From positions 62,001 through 126,000 of the forward strand of contig CALWMN010000003.1 of assembly GCA_944381935.1 (NCBI GenBank): a stretch of 64,000 nt of DNA, written 5' to 3'. The DNA comes from an uncultured Mediterraneibacter sp. GTDB taxonomy: Bacteria; Bacillota; Clostridia; Lachnospirales; Lachnospiraceae. Below the pieces are notes generated by a model that did no database searches, was not told the DNA's origin, and was given only the letters and a program-made list of their open reading frames with translations. Shown in pieces: positions 26,037-35,253 of the stretch (within the stretch, counting starts at the first letter, position 1; each line of letters starts with the position of its first letter). A program made the translations under genes and the position numbers.

Positions 26037-26951
26037 TTAACAATCAATATTTGTGTAAAATGACGAAAATGCAGAGCCGGAAAATGCTTTGGGGGTCATG
26101 CCATATTTCTTCTTGAACTCCCGGTAAAAGTAGGACAGATTGGAAAAACCGGAAGAAAATGCGGCGTCCATGATGGAGGCTTCACCTTGCGCAAGCAGTC
26201 CCGCAGCCTTTTCCAGACGCAGGTTCCTGATGTATTCCAGGCATGATATCCCCATATATTTTTTAAAGAAGCGCATAAAGTGGTATTCGCTGAAGTAACA
26301 GATCCCTGCAAGCTCAGAGATCGTCAGGTCTTCGGTGAAATGCCCGCCGATATATTCCAGGACGAGCTTAAGTTTGGAAGTATGTTCATTTTGCAGCGCG
26401 GGACGTAAGCCGGCTTCAGTCCGATACGGCAGCAGTGCGCTGACTGTTTCAAGGAGCCGTGCCTTAAACAGAAGTTCATATCCGGGCGCCTTCTGCTCGT
26501 ATGCGGCGTCCATAGACCTGAAAAGAGAAAGGAGCTCCCCGTGTGCCGGGTGATCCTTTCCGATATGGAAGGGGAGCAGGAGGGTCTGGCTCGCGATCGG
26601 CGTGAGATATCGTACCGAACAGATATCCGCGGAATTTGCCCCGAGAAAATTCATGTGGAAGACAAACGCCGCAGATTCCATCTGCTCTCCGGGAGAAACA
26701 CGGATGGAGTGAAGGGCGGCAGGCGGAAGGAAAAGGATATCGTTCTCCTCTGCCATGCAGGTTTCGGGCATGACCTGATAAGTGCATCGCCCCTTTGTGA
26801 TCAGGGTCAGTTCCGCCTCGTCGTGCCAGTGGGTACCTACGGCAGGATAAGGTTCGGAAAGCAAGGTTGTATATTTTTTGACAGGAAAAATATGTTCCCC
26901 GTGCTGTGCCTGTTCTTTCTGTTCCGGGGAGAGCGTCGGCGCCGTATGCAT
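26037..26951 (-). CDS. AraC-family regulator
   Basis: A 304-residue AraC regulator. The N-terminal cupin-like part (about residues 30-120; THWHDEAELTLITKG) is a sensor for small ligands and the C-terminal 100 residues hold two helix-turn-helix motifs (LTISELAGICYFSEYHFMRF and SIMDAAFSSGFSNLSYFYRE). AGGAGG lies 7 bases before ATG 26951. It is divergent from the GH13 glucosidase and upstream of the aldehyde dehydrogenase on the same strand, so either could be its target. The sugar gene is the more usual partner. Confidence 0.88.
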   Translation of the reverse strand: MHTAPTLSPEQKEQAQHGEHIFPVKKYTTLLSEPYPAVGTHWHDEAELTLITKGRCTYQVMPETCMAEENDILFLPPAALHSIRVSPGEQMESAAFVFHMNFLGANSADICSVRYLTPIASQTLLLPFHIGKDHPAHGELLSLFRSMDAAYEQKAPGYELLFKARLLETVSALLPYRTEAGLRPALQNEHTSKLKLVLEYIGGHFTEDLTISELAGICYFSEYHFMRFFKKYMGISCLEYIRNLRLEKAAGLLAQGEASIMDAAFSSGFSNLSYFYREFKKKYGMTPKAFSGSAFSSFYTNIDC

Positions 26952-27093
26952 ATGGAAACCTCCTGGATGACTGCTTTGAGCAGGATTGTACATAAAATAT
27001 GAAAATATAGTGCAAGATTTTTCTTATTCTTATTTTTATAATAACAGCATCATACAAAGATAGCAATGTTCTGAAGAAAAAGGAGACGGCAAA

Positions 27094-28788
27094 ATGAAGA
27101 AAAAATGGTGGCATGACAAAGTGGCGTATCAGATTTACCCGAAGAGTTTTCTGGATTCAAACGGCGACGGGATCGGTGACCTGAGGGGGATCATCTCAAA
27201 ACTGGATTATCTTAAGGAGCTGGGGATCGATATCATCTGGCTGTCCCCGATCTATCAGTCCCCCTTTGTAGACCAGGGATATGATATTTCGGACTATTAT
27301 AAAATAGCGGAAGAGTTCGGCACAATGGAGGAGTTTGATGAGCTTCTGGCAGAGGCGAAGAAACGGGGCATGTACATCCTGATGGATCTTGTTGTAAACC
27401 ACTGTTCAGATAAACATGAGTGGTTCCAGAAAGCGCTCTCAGACCCGGAGGGAGAGTATGCGGATTACTTTTATTTTGTCAGGGGGAAGGACGGAAAAGC
27501 ACCGAGCAACTACCGCTCCTATTTTGGGGGAAGTACATGGGAGCCTGTGCCGGGAACGGACAAATACTATCTTCACATGTTTGCGAAGGAGCAGCCCGAC
27601 CTGAACTGGGAGAATCCGAAGCTGAGGGAAGAGATTTATAAGATGATTAACTGGTGGCTGGAGAAGGGGCTTGCAGGCTTCCGGATTGATGCGATCATCA
27701 ACATCAAGAAAGACTTGAATTTCCCCTCCTTCGCGCCTGACGGTCCCGACGGGCTTGCCACATGTGTCAAGATGGTAGAGGAAGTCCAGGGGGTCGGAGA
27801 GCTTCTGGAGGATATGAAGCATGCGACATTTGAGAAATATGACGCATTTACGGTTGCGGAAGTGTTTAACATGAAGGACGATGAACTCAGGGAGTTCATA
27901 GGGGATGACGGGCATTTCTCAACCATGTTTGACTTCAGCGCCCATGAACTTACATTCGGGGAACACGGGTGGTATGACAGCAGGCATGTGGAGTTCAAAG
28001 AATGGAGAGATACGATATTTGCCTCCCAGCAGGAGGTGCAGGACATCGGCTTTCAGGCAAATATCATTGAAAACCATGATGAGCCAAGAGGTGCGAGCCG
28101 CTTTCTGCCTGCATATGCGCAGAATGAAGCGGGCAAGAAGATGCTTGCCACGACCTCGCTTTTGCTTCGCGGAATCCCGTTTATCTATCAGGGCCAGGAA
28201 ATCGGGATGACAAACTGCCGGATGGCAGATATCTCCGAGTACGATGACATCAGCACCAAGGACCAGTACCAGGAAGCATTGAACGCAGGATATACGGCGG
28301 AACAGGCCTTGCAGTGCTGCTATGAGAACAGCAGGGACAACGCGCGCACGCCAATGCAGTGGTCCAAAGGCAAAAATGCCGGGTTTTCCAGCGGTACGGC
28401 ATGGCTGTCCCTGAACCCGAACTATACGCAGATCAATGTGGAAGAGCAGGCAGAGAGGCCGGATTCTGTGCTGTCTTACTACAGGGAGCTGATCGCCCTT
28501 CGCAAGTCCCCGGAATACAGGGAGACGTTTACCTATGGAAGATTCATTCCGGCATATGAGGAAGAGGAACGTGTTTTCGCCTACAGACGTGTGTCAGAGG
28601 AAAGCGGGCAGGATATTCTTGTGGCGGCAAATTACGGGATGGAGCCGTGCACTCTTACGCTTGAAGGGACAGGCGGGAAGATACTGCTCTCAAATATGGG
28701 CAGGGAGAAGACAGAGGAGAATGAGGGGAACGGACAGAAGAGCCTTACGCTTGACAGCTGTGAAGCAGCCGTGATACTGCTGCAATAG
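27094..28788 (+). CDS. GH13 alpha-glucosidase (oligo-1,6-glucosidase type)
   Basis: A 564-residue cytosolic alpha-amylase-family enzyme of the oligo-1,6-glucosidase/sucrase-isomaltase-like subgroup. The N-terminus WWHDKVAYQIYPKSFLDSNG is characteristic. Conserved region I is DLVVNHCS, region II GFRIDAI with the nucleophile Asp, region III TVAEV with the acid/base Glu, and region IV ENHDEPR with the stabiliser Asp. The start follows AAAAGGAGACGG. It acts on imported isomaltose- or sucrose-like alpha-glucosides and faces the AraC-type gene across a 142-base control region. Confidence 0.93.
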   Translation: MKKKWWHDKVAYQIYPKSFLDSNGDGIGDLRGIISKLDYLKELGIDIIWLSPIYQSPFVDQGYDISDYYKIAEEFGTMEEFDELLAEAKKRGMYILMDLVVNHCSDKHEWFQKALSDPEGEYADYFYFVRGKDGKAPSNYRSYFGGSTWEPVPGTDKYYLHMFAKEQPDLNWENPKLREEIYKMINWWLEKGLAGFRIDAIINIKKDLNFPSFAPDGPDGLATCVKMVEEVQGVGELLEDMKHATFEKYDAFTVAEVFNMKDDELREFIGDDGHFSTMFDFSAHELTFGEHGWYDSRHVEFKEWRDTIFASQQEVQDIGFQANIIENHDEPRGASRFLPAYAQNEAGKKMLATTSLLLRGIPFIYQGQEIGMTNCRMADISEYDDISTKDQYQEALNAGYTAEQALQCCYENSRDNARTPMQWSKGKNAGFSSGTAWLSLNPNYTQINVEEQAERPDSVLSYYRELIALRKSPEYRETFTYGRFIPAYEEEERVFAYRRVSEESGQDILVAANYGMEPCTLTLEGTGGKILLSNMGREKTEENEGNGQKSLTLDSCEAAVILLQ

Positions 28789-28887
28789 CGGAATTTCTAC
28801 TTGTACATCATCCTCCACGTGATATAATATGGAGTAAGCACATATTATATCAGCCTGCCTGGCAGGGAGACATGTGGAGGGATGGAT

Positions 28888-29295
28888 ATGCTGACAAATG
28901 AGAAACTGAGAGATCTGGTTGTAAAGTTCGATCTCCCGTATAACCATAATATTGTCCCCGGACATACAAAAGCGAAGATAAGTTGGATTCTGCCTGTCGG
29001 AACCGTGAATATCACGGCGTTTGAACAGGCGGAATCCTTCTTTGTCTATTTTGCGGAGGAAGGGATCGGGATCTTTCCGGTGGAAGGAGACTGGAATGCG
29101 TCGGATCCTCTTATGCTTGACTGGGACGAGATACAGGAATTTGAGATGAAAGAAGGATTTTTTGCAGAAAATGAGATGCATCTGAAATCAGGAGACTTTG
29201 AACTGCGGCTTAAGATATCCAAAAGGGTAGTCAACAATCCGTGGGTAAAAGAGAATAATATATTTCTTGAAAGTGTGAACTATTACTGTAAATAA
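28888..29295 (+). CDS. hypothetical protein, predicted beta-rich
   Basis: A 135-residue cytosolic protein with no signal peptide or membrane segment. Its alternating pattern (GIGIFPVEGDW, FELRLKISKRV, FLESVNYYCK) suggests a PH-like or GRAM-like beta barrel, similar to small YvbH/DUF-type domains, but I do not recognise a named family. ATG 28888 is favoured by GTGGAGG at 7 bases. It has a likely promoter of its own (TTGTAC, 16 bases, TATAAT ending near 28830). It precedes the antiporter gene by about 50 bases. Confidence 0.6.
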   Translation: MLTNEKLRDLVVKFDLPYNHNIVPGHTKAKISWILPVGTVNITAFEQAESFFVYFAEEGIGIFPVEGDWNASDPLMLDWDEIQEFEMKEGFFAENEMHLKSGDFELRLKISKRVVNNPWVKENNIFLESVNYYCK

Positions 29296-29343
29296 AATAG
29301 AAGATCTGTGTGGAAAGAAAAAGGAATTGAGAGGAAATGTGAA

Positions 29344-30870
29344 ATGGACAGCTCTGTTTTTATCGGGACGTGATGGGCGCTTGTGCCGCCCCTGCTTGCA
29401 ATCGTTCTCGCGCTTGTCACAAAAGAAGTGTACAGCTCTCTGTTTATCGGGGTGGCAGTAGGTGCGGTTCTCTACAGCGGGTTTCATCCGTGGAACTCTT
29501 TTGTCAATTTTTTTGAGATTATGAAGAGCAGCATGAACCTGAATATTCTGATCTTTGATGTGCTTCTTGGCATGATCATCGTGCTGATGGCAAAGTCCGG
29601 CGGCTCTTCCGCCTATGGGAAGTGGGCAGGGAGTAAGATCAAGTCAAAGAAAAGTGCGCTCCTTGCGACGACGGGGCTGGGGATTCTTATTTTTGTGGAC
29701 GACTACTTCAACTGCCTGACAGTAGGCTCCGTTATGCGGCCTGTCACAGACAGATACAAAGTTTCCAGGGCAAAGCTGGCGTACATCATCGATGCCACGG
29801 CAGCTCCGGTCTGTATTATTGCCCCCATCTCAAGCTGGGCAGCGGCAGTAAATTCCTATGTCCCGGACGATGCGGGCATCAGCGGTTTCCAGCTTTTCCT
29901 GCGCACGATTCCCTATAACCTGTATGCGATTTTGACCATTGCGATGGTTCTGTTCATCTCCATCACGGCGTTTGACTTCGGCCTGATGAAAAAGCACGAG
30001 GACAATGCCGCGAAGGGGGATCTTTTCACAAGCGGGGCAGAAGAATTTGAACAGATCTCAGAGGATGAGGTGAACCCCAACGGAAAAGTGATGGATCTTG
30101 TCCTGCCTGTAGCGGTGCTGATCGTAACTGCTGTAGGGGCGATGATCTATACCGGATACCTGGGCGGGGCGACGGATATCGTGACGGCGTTTTCAGGGTG
30201 TGACGCGGAGACAAGCCTGATCTTTGCCACAATGGTGACGATCCTGTTCATGCTGGTGCTATATCTGCCGAGAAAAGTTGTGTCATTTAAAGCGTTTATG
30301 GACAGCCTGGTGGAAGGGTTCAAACTGATGATCCCGGCAGTGATGATCCTGATCTTTGCCTGGTCATTAAAGGGCGTGGGCGACGCCCTCGGACTTGCGG
30401 ATTTTGTGGGACATCTGGTGGGAGACAATGCCTCTGCAAGCATTTTCATCCCGGCAGTCATGTTTCTTGCAGCCGTATTCCTGTCATTTTCCACGGGGAC
30501 TTCCTGGGGAACCTTTGCAATCCTTGTGCCGATCGCTACCGCACTGTTTTCGGGCGGAAGCAATCTCGAGATGATGATTGTGTCTGTATCTGCCGTTCTG
30601 GCAGGAGCGGTATGCGGAGACCATGTCTCCCCGATTTCTGACACGACCGTCATGTCCTCAGCGGGGGCACAGAGCAACCATATGAACCATGTTTCTACCC
30701 AGATGCAGTATGCGGCGATCGTCGCTGCCATTTCCTTTATCGGCTATCTGCTGGCAGGGATTGTGCAGATCTGGTGGGTGGTCCTGGGATTCGGGCTGAT
30801 CCTTCTGTTCGCAGTGCTGACCATCATGAGAAAAGTGCTGGGAGGCAAAGAGGAAAAGACAAATGCGTAA
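29344..30870 (+). CDS. NhaC-family Na+/H+ antiporter with in-frame TGA at codon 10
   Basis: A sodium/proton antiporter of the NhaC family with about twelve hydrophobic helices and the conserved GDHVSPISDTTVMSSAGA motif near the C-terminus. The natural start is ATG 29344 behind GAGAGG. Codon 10 (29371-29373) is TGA, where relatives have the first of two tryptophans (GT-W-WALVPP). After it the frame is open for 499 codons without damage. The only later start is GTG 29383, which has no ribosome site and would delete the first 13 residues. This is a recent nonsense mutation, a read-through case or a base-calling error. The next gene overlaps the stop by 8 bases. Confidence 0.85.
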
Positions 30871-31465
30871 GATTGAGGCGCCGTATATCGACCAGAGCAA
30901 AAAGTATCCGACCGGCTGTGAGAGTGTGTCCGCCGTGATGCTTTTGAGGTTTCTGGGATATGATATTACGGTGGATGAGTTTATCGGGCGATATCTGGAT
31001 CAGGCGGATTTTGAGGAGCGTGATGGGGAGCAGTATGGACCGGACCCGCGGAAATCTTTCTGCGGGAGTCCTTATGACGCAGACGCTTTTGGCTGTTATG
31101 CTCCCGTGATCGTCAATGCACTGAACAAAGTGTTGGGAGAGGAGTACGAGGCAGTGGACGAAAGCGGCGTTTCCCTTTGCGGCCTGTCGGCCCGGTATCT
31201 TGACAGGGGGATGCCGGTTATTGTCTGGGCATGCATTAATATGCGCGAACCGGTCATCGGGCCAAAGTGGAAGCTTCTTGACTCCGGCAGGACGTTTACA
31301 TGGATATCAAATGAACACTGTATGCTTATGACGGGATATGACGGGGAAGACTATTATTTTAACGATCCCTATGAGAATAACGGCTGTGTCCATTACCCGA
31401 AGACGCTTGCGGAGGACCGCCACCGAGCGCAGCATATGCAGGCAGTGGGAATAAAGAGAAAATAG
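30863..31465 (+). CDS. C39-like cysteine peptidase family protein
   Basis: A 200-residue papain-like protein of the Peptidase_C39_2 (PF13529) type. The predicted nucleophile is Cys19 in YPTGCESVSAVMLLRFLGY, and the catalytic His and Asp lie in NEHCMLMTGYDGEDYYFNDPYEN. No signal peptide is visible, so it would be cytosolic unless exported in another way. It overlaps the antiporter gene by 8 bases and is cotranscribed. Members process peptides or act on cell-wall-linked substrates; the target is unknown. Confidence 0.75.
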   Translation: MRKIEAPYIDQSKKYPTGCESVSAVMLLRFLGYDITVDEFIGRYLDQADFEERDGEQYGPDPRKSFCGSPYDADAFGCYAPVIVNALNKVLGEEYEAVDESGVSLCGLSARYLDRGMPVIVWACINMREPVIGPKWKLLDSGRTFTWISNEHCMLMTGYDGEDYYFNDPYENNGCVHYPKTLAEDRHRAQHMQAVGIKRK

Positions 31466-31484
31466 GATTCGCCCGGATCATGGA

Positions 31485-31520
31485 AAGAGGGACGCGTTCA
31501 GCACGGAACGCGTCCCTCTT
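31485..31520. terminator. hairpin between the C39-like gene and asnA
   Basis: A perfect 15-bp stem, AAGAGGGACGCGTTC (31485-31499) with its complement at 31506-31520, lies between convergent genes. There is no strong T-run. Confidence 0.7.
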
Positions 31521-31557
31521 ATGATATCTGAGGAAGAAGGTGGTTAAAAAAGTTTGT

Positions 31558-32568
31558 CTATAAAAGATGGACGCCGCCTTCTTTTGCACTGGATACGACA
31601 TCTTCCGGCCAGAGAGAAGACTGCACTTCCCCGATGTGCGCTTTTCTGAGATAGTACATACAGATGCGGGACTGGCCGATTCCGCCGCCGACCGTATAAG
31701 GAAGTTCACCGTTTAGCAGCGATTTCTGAAACGGAAGCTCTGCCCGCTCTTCACACCCGGCAATCTTAAGCTGTCTGGAAAGAGATTCCTCATCCACACG
31801 GATCCCCATGGAAGAAAGCTCAAGTCCCATGTCAAGTACGGGATAGTATACGATGATGTCGCCGTTTAAATCCCAGTCGTCATAGTCAGGTGCGCGCCCG
31901 TCGTGCTTTTCCCCGGAGGCGAGAACTTTCCCGATCTGAGAGATAAAGACGGCGCCTTTGGCCCTGGCGATCCGGTTTTCCCTCTCCTTGGGCGTGCAGC
32001 CGGGATAGAGGTCTTCCAGCTCCTGGGATGTGATGAAGAAGATCTCATCGGGGAGAAGAGGCTCGATGTAATTATATCTTCTGGATATGTAGTCCTCGGT
32101 ATCTTTCAGGGCGCTGTATACCTTGCGCACCGTGTATTCCAGAGTCTCTGTATTCCTCTCTTCCCTGGAAATGATTTTTTCCCAGTCCCACTGGTCCACA
32201 TACAGGGAGTGGATATTGTCCGTATCTTCGTCCCTGCGTATAGCGCTCATATCCGTGTAGAGCCCCTCGCCTGAGTGAAACCCGTAGTTCTTCAGCGCAT
32301 AGCGTTTCCATTTTGCAAGGGAATGGACGATCTCTGCAGCGGCGTCGTCCTGCTCTTTGATTCCAAAGGATACCGGGCGTTCCACACCGTTCAGGTTGTC
32401 GTTCATCCCTGTTTCGGGACGGACAAACAACGGGGCGGAGACGCGGGTTAAATGGAGGGATTTTGCCAGTGCGCGCTCAAAATGATCTTTTACTTCCTTG
32501 ATGGCGACCTCTGTCTCACGGATCGTGAGAGGAGAGGAGTATCCTTCAGGAATTTTCAACTGTCCCAT
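31558..32568 (-). CDS. asnA: aspartate-ammonia ligase AsnA
   Basis: A 336-residue ammonia-dependent asparagine synthetase, which makes asparagine from aspartate, ammonia and ATP and resembles class II tRNA synthetases. Signature regions are RVSAPLFVRPETGMNDNLNG near residue 45, VDQWDWEK, and the C-terminal GGGIGQSRICMYYLRKAHIGE. The length is exactly that of the family. The start is preceded by AAAAGGAG. Its upstream side is the AT-rich region that also carries the oppositely oriented candidate RNA. Confidence 0.97.
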   Translation of the reverse strand: MGQLKIPEGYSSPLTIRETEVAIKEVKDHFERALAKSLHLTRVSAPLFVRPETGMNDNLNGVERPVSFGIKEQDDAAAEIVHSLAKWKRYALKNYGFHSGEGLYTDMSAIRRDEDTDNIHSLYVDQWDWEKIISREERNTETLEYTVRKVYSALKDTEDYISRRYNYIEPLLPDEIFFITSQELEDLYPGCTPKERENRIARAKGAVFISQIGKVLASGEKHDGRAPDYDDWDLNGDIIVYYPVLDMGLELSSMGIRVDEESLSRQLKIAGCEERAELPFQKSLLNGELPYTVGGGIGQSRICMYYLRKAHIGEVQSSLWPEDVVSSAKEGGVHLL

Positions 32569-32728
32569 AAAAATAACTCCTTTTTATATACAATTTAGAC
32601 ATTTCTATTCTATTTTAATGGGAGCAGGATCAGAAGTCAACTGCTGTCATCAAGATCAGGATGCTGGAAATTCCAATCAAAATTAACTGAAAATAAAATA
32701 ATATTCAATAAAAAAACTAAAAATAATA

Positions 32729-32757
32729 TTGACAAAAACAAAGTTAAGAGTTATTAT
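32729..32757 (+). promoter_or_regulatory. near-consensus promoter driving a gene-free region
   Basis: TTGACA (32729-32734), 17 bases, TATTAT (32752-32757). No ORF of credible size follows for more than 450 bases, so the transcript is non-coding or a very long leader. Confidence 0.7.
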
Positions 32758-32763
32758 TTAGAT

Positions 32764-33145
32764 AACAAATAAAACTGAATGAACAATCAATTGAAAAAGA
32801 ATATAAGGAATAGCCGAAAGGTTAAAAGATATTCTTCTTTAAAAGATAATTCAAAGAGGTTTTATTCACCTGTTAGATATCGCGATTGGGAAAAGGGTAA
32901 TCGGATATAGAGAAATATCATAATGACGAGAAAGTTATGAGAGAAGCAAAATCTATATCATATGGGAGATTATCAGAGAACCAAAGTCTGACAGGAATCT
33001 AAGAACAGGAGGTACGGACCGCCGGGAACATAAGTTGATCTATCAAAAAAGATAGAAAGAAGAGGAAAAAAGAATGATAGAAATATCAGGGTGAAGATGG
33101 ATGTTAATCAAAAGAAATTGATTGGCATCCATCTTCTTGTCATAT
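32764..33145 (+). ncRNA. candidate structured non-coding RNA (about 380 nt)
   Basis: An AT-rich gene-free stretch that folds into a series of local hairpins. They are: AAGAATAT 32797-32804 with 32829-32836, enclosing TAGCC-GAAA-GGTTA; CGATT 32883-32887 with AATCG; TCATAA 32918-32923 with TTATGA; AGATT/AATCT 32967-33000, enclosing TCAGA/TCTGA; CTATC-aaaaaa-GATAG at 33040-33055; and TGATA-GAAA-TATCA at 33075-33088. It ends with an 11-bp stem GAAGATGGATG 33093-33103 with 33126-33136, followed by TTGT. Two loops are GAAA tetraloops. A near-consensus promoter lies just upstream. It matches no tRNA, tmRNA, RNase P, SRP or riboswitch core I know. The raiA-motif class or a long leader of the next membrane-protein gene are possible. 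Confidence 0.55.
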
Positions 33146-33233
33146 AGAAAAAAAGTTGATAGAATATACGAGGAACTGCATCTTGATGTAAGATGTAAAA
33201 CAGGGGAGATTATAAGGGACAAAGGTGATGTAT

Positions 33234-33989
33234 ATGGATATGGACAGGATACTGGAACAGATAAAGGATTTCGATCTCAACAGGGCGATTGCACGGCTGG
33301 AGGAAGAAGGGCATGTTCTGACACAGACGGAATGGATTGTCTTGCTTGTCCTGGCGGCTGCGGGTCTGTTATTCTGTTTTTTCGGGTTGAAGACCGCCCG
33401 GTTCTGGGCAGGGGTTATCGGACTTGCACTTGGAGCGGCAGCCGGGATGGCGGCGGCATATTTCCTTGGCATTGACACGGCGTACATATGGATACCGGGA
33501 GTGGTTCTGGGGATCGCACTGGCCGTCCTGGGGGCGGTGCTGCGCCGGTTCGGGGCGCTGCTGACAGTATGGGCCTGCGTGGCGGCAGCCGGCATATATC
33601 TTATCAAGCCTCCGACCTGGACAATGGCAGGAATCTGCATCGGGGCAGGTTTTGTGGCAGGGCTGATTGCACTGAAGTTTACGGTCGGACTGACCATACT
33701 TGGCACAGCCGTGTGCGGAGGTGTCCTCTCAGGGACTGCAGCCTGCTTTCTCTTTGGAAATGCGGGGACGGTGATACATGTTGCAGCCTGCGCGCTGCTC
33801 TTTGCAGCGGGACTGCTCGTACAGCTTCTCCTGGAATCCAGAAAGAGGAAAAGACAGAGTTTGAAAAAAGCGGAAGAGATCCGGGAGACGCAGTCCACTG
33901 CAAATGAAGTGGAAAGGGCGAGGGAGCTGGCAGAAAACCTGGATAAAATTGAGGAAGAAACGGAAGGAAGAGAAAATCCGGAAGACTGA
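33234..33989 (+). CDS. DUF4203-like membrane protein
   Basis: A 251-residue membrane protein with about seven closely packed, glycine- and alanine-rich hydrophobic helices (residues 35-205) and a charged C-terminal tail of about 45 residues rich in Lys, Arg and Glu that probably forms a cytosolic coiled coil. The pattern resembles DUF4203/TMEM198-type proteins of unknown function. ATG 33234 is preferred because AAGGTGAT lies just upstream; ATG 33228 and GTG 33225 overlap that site. It is the first gene after the candidate structured RNA. Confidence 0.65.
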   Translation: MDMDRILEQIKDFDLNRAIARLEEEGHVLTQTEWIVLLVLAAAGLLFCFFGLKTARFWAGVIGLALGAAAGMAAAYFLGIDTAYIWIPGVVLGIALAVLGAVLRRFGALLTVWACVAAAGIYLIKPPTWTMAGICIGAGFVAGLIALKFTVGLTILGTAVCGGVLSGTAACFLFGNAGTVIHVAACALLFAAGLLVQLLLESRKRKRQSLKKAEEIRETQSTANEVERARELAENLDKIEEETEGRENPED

Positions 33990-34063
33990 GTTCGTTTTAT
34001 TGCACACCTGTTCTGATATGATGCCCACAGTTCAGATCATATCAGAGAAAGGTGTGTTTTATT

Positions 34064-34249
34064 ATGTATATCAGGAAATCAGTTCTCAATGCAGCAGTGG
34101 CAACGGCAGGATTTTTGATCCTGGCAGTTCTGGCAGGAATGTACTGTTTTACAGAACTTAATATTCCGGTTCCGGTTTACGCTGCCGCGTGGATTTTATG
34201 CCTGTTCGGAATGTCATCGGCGGTTACAAGAATTTCATCCAGGCAGTAA
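34064..34249 (+). CDS. small two-helix membrane protein
   Basis: A 61-residue hydrophobic protein with two predicted transmembrane helices, AAVATAGFLILAVLAGMYCF and VYAAAWILCLFGM, and a short basic tail. ATG 34064 follows AGAAAGGTGTG. An upstream inverted repeat (TTCTGATATGAT/ATCATATCAGA, about 34012-34046) may terminate the previous gene. I do not recognise a family; coding status rests on the start signal and membrane-helix composition. Confidence 0.5.
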   Translation: MYIRKSVLNAAVATAGFLILAVLAGMYCFTELNIPVPVYAAAWILCLFGMSSAVTRISSRQ

Positions 34250-34298
34250 AGGATTTACGGGAGTGCAATTGATTCCGTGAAAAGTCCGTGTCCTGCAG

Positions 34299-34327
34299 TT
34301 GTCAGAAAATGGTCGAAGCGCTATAAT
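34299..34327 (+). promoter_or_regulatory. promoter of the PHP gene
   Basis: TTGTCA (34299-34304), 17 bases, TATAAT (34322-34327), followed by the start codon 58 bases on. Confidence 0.6.
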
Positions 34328-34384
34328 AGGAGTAGTAATATCGATAATTCGACAGACAAATATAGCAGAAAAGGGGACATGTGT

Positions 34385-35200
34385 ATGAAAATTGATATGC
34401 ACTGCCATGTGAAGGAAGGTTCCATAGACAGCAAAGTGGGACTGGAAGAATATATCACACTTCTGAAGCAGCAGGGATTTCAGGGGATGGTCATCACAGA
34501 CCACGACACGTATAACGGCTATCGCTACTGGAAAGAGAACATAAAAGGAAAGAAGCATACGGATTTTGTTGTACTCAAGGGCATCGAATATGATACCAGG
34601 GATGCCGGGCACATTCTGGTCATCATGCCGGAGGGCGTCAAGATGAGGCTGCTGGAAATGAGAGGGATGCCGCTGGCGCTTCTCATAGACCTTGTACATC
34701 GGAACGGGGGAGTGCTCGGACCGGCACACCCGTGCGGGGAGAAATACATGAGCTTTACGAACGCAAGACGATATTATCTGTCACCGGAAATCGTGAAACG
34801 GTTTGACTTCATCGAAGCTTTTAACAGCTGTGAATCCGCAGAGTCAAATGAGAGTGCGAGAAAGCTTGCAAAGAAGTATGGCAAGATCACAACGGGAGGA
34901 AGTGATTCCCATAAGCCGGACTGTGTGGGCAGGGGGTATACGATCCTTCCGGAGCCTGTGACCTGCGAGACGGAGCTGATCTCCCTGATCCATAAAAAGA
35001 CGCCTCTCGTGGCAAACGGTGTGCTGTATGAGAAGACGACAAAGGAGAAGATCGGCAAGGTGAACAAGCTGCTGGTATATTCCTTCTGGGTATACAATAA
35101 GAGCGGCGAACTGATCAAGCGTCATGGCAGAAACAAGAAAATGGAGGAAGAGCACCCCTTTGATCCCATTGACCCGATTGAACTGTACTACCATTCCTGA
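34385..35200 (+). CDS. PHP-domain metal-dependent hydrolase
   Basis: A 271-residue protein with the polymerase-and-histidinol-phosphatase fold. The metal ligands are visible in order: DMHCH near residue 4, TDHDTYNGY near residue 39, the Glu of LKGIEYD near residue 63, GPAHP near residue 116, and GGSDSH near residue 172. Members hydrolyse phosphoesters such as nucleoside bisphosphates or act on DNA ends. The substrate here is unknown. ATG 34385 is preferred over 34379 because AAGGGGAC is then correctly spaced. It is monocistronic, with its own promoter and terminator. Confidence 0.85.
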   Translation: MKIDMHCHVKEGSIDSKVGLEEYITLLKQQGFQGMVITDHDTYNGYRYWKENIKGKKHTDFVVLKGIEYDTRDAGHILVIMPEGVKMRLLEMRGMPLALLIDLVHRNGGVLGPAHPCGEKYMSFTNARRYYLSPEIVKRFDFIEAFNSCESAESNESARKLAKKYGKITTGGSDSHKPDCVGRGYTILPEPVTCETELISLIHKKTPLVANGVLYEKTTKEKIGKVNKLLVYSFWVYNKSGELIKRHGRNKKMEEEHPFDPIDPIELYYHS

Positions 35201-35215
35201 TAAGAAAAAGTTGGA

Positions 35216-35246
35216 AAGAACCGGCGTGCCTGTCACGCCGGTTCTT
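35216..35246. terminator. bidirectional terminator
   Basis: A perfect 13-bp stem AAGAACCGGCGTG (35216-35228) with CACGCCGGTTCTT (35234-35246) separates the PHP gene and the convergent symporter gene. Confidence 0.8.
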
Positions 35247-35253
35247 GACTGTT

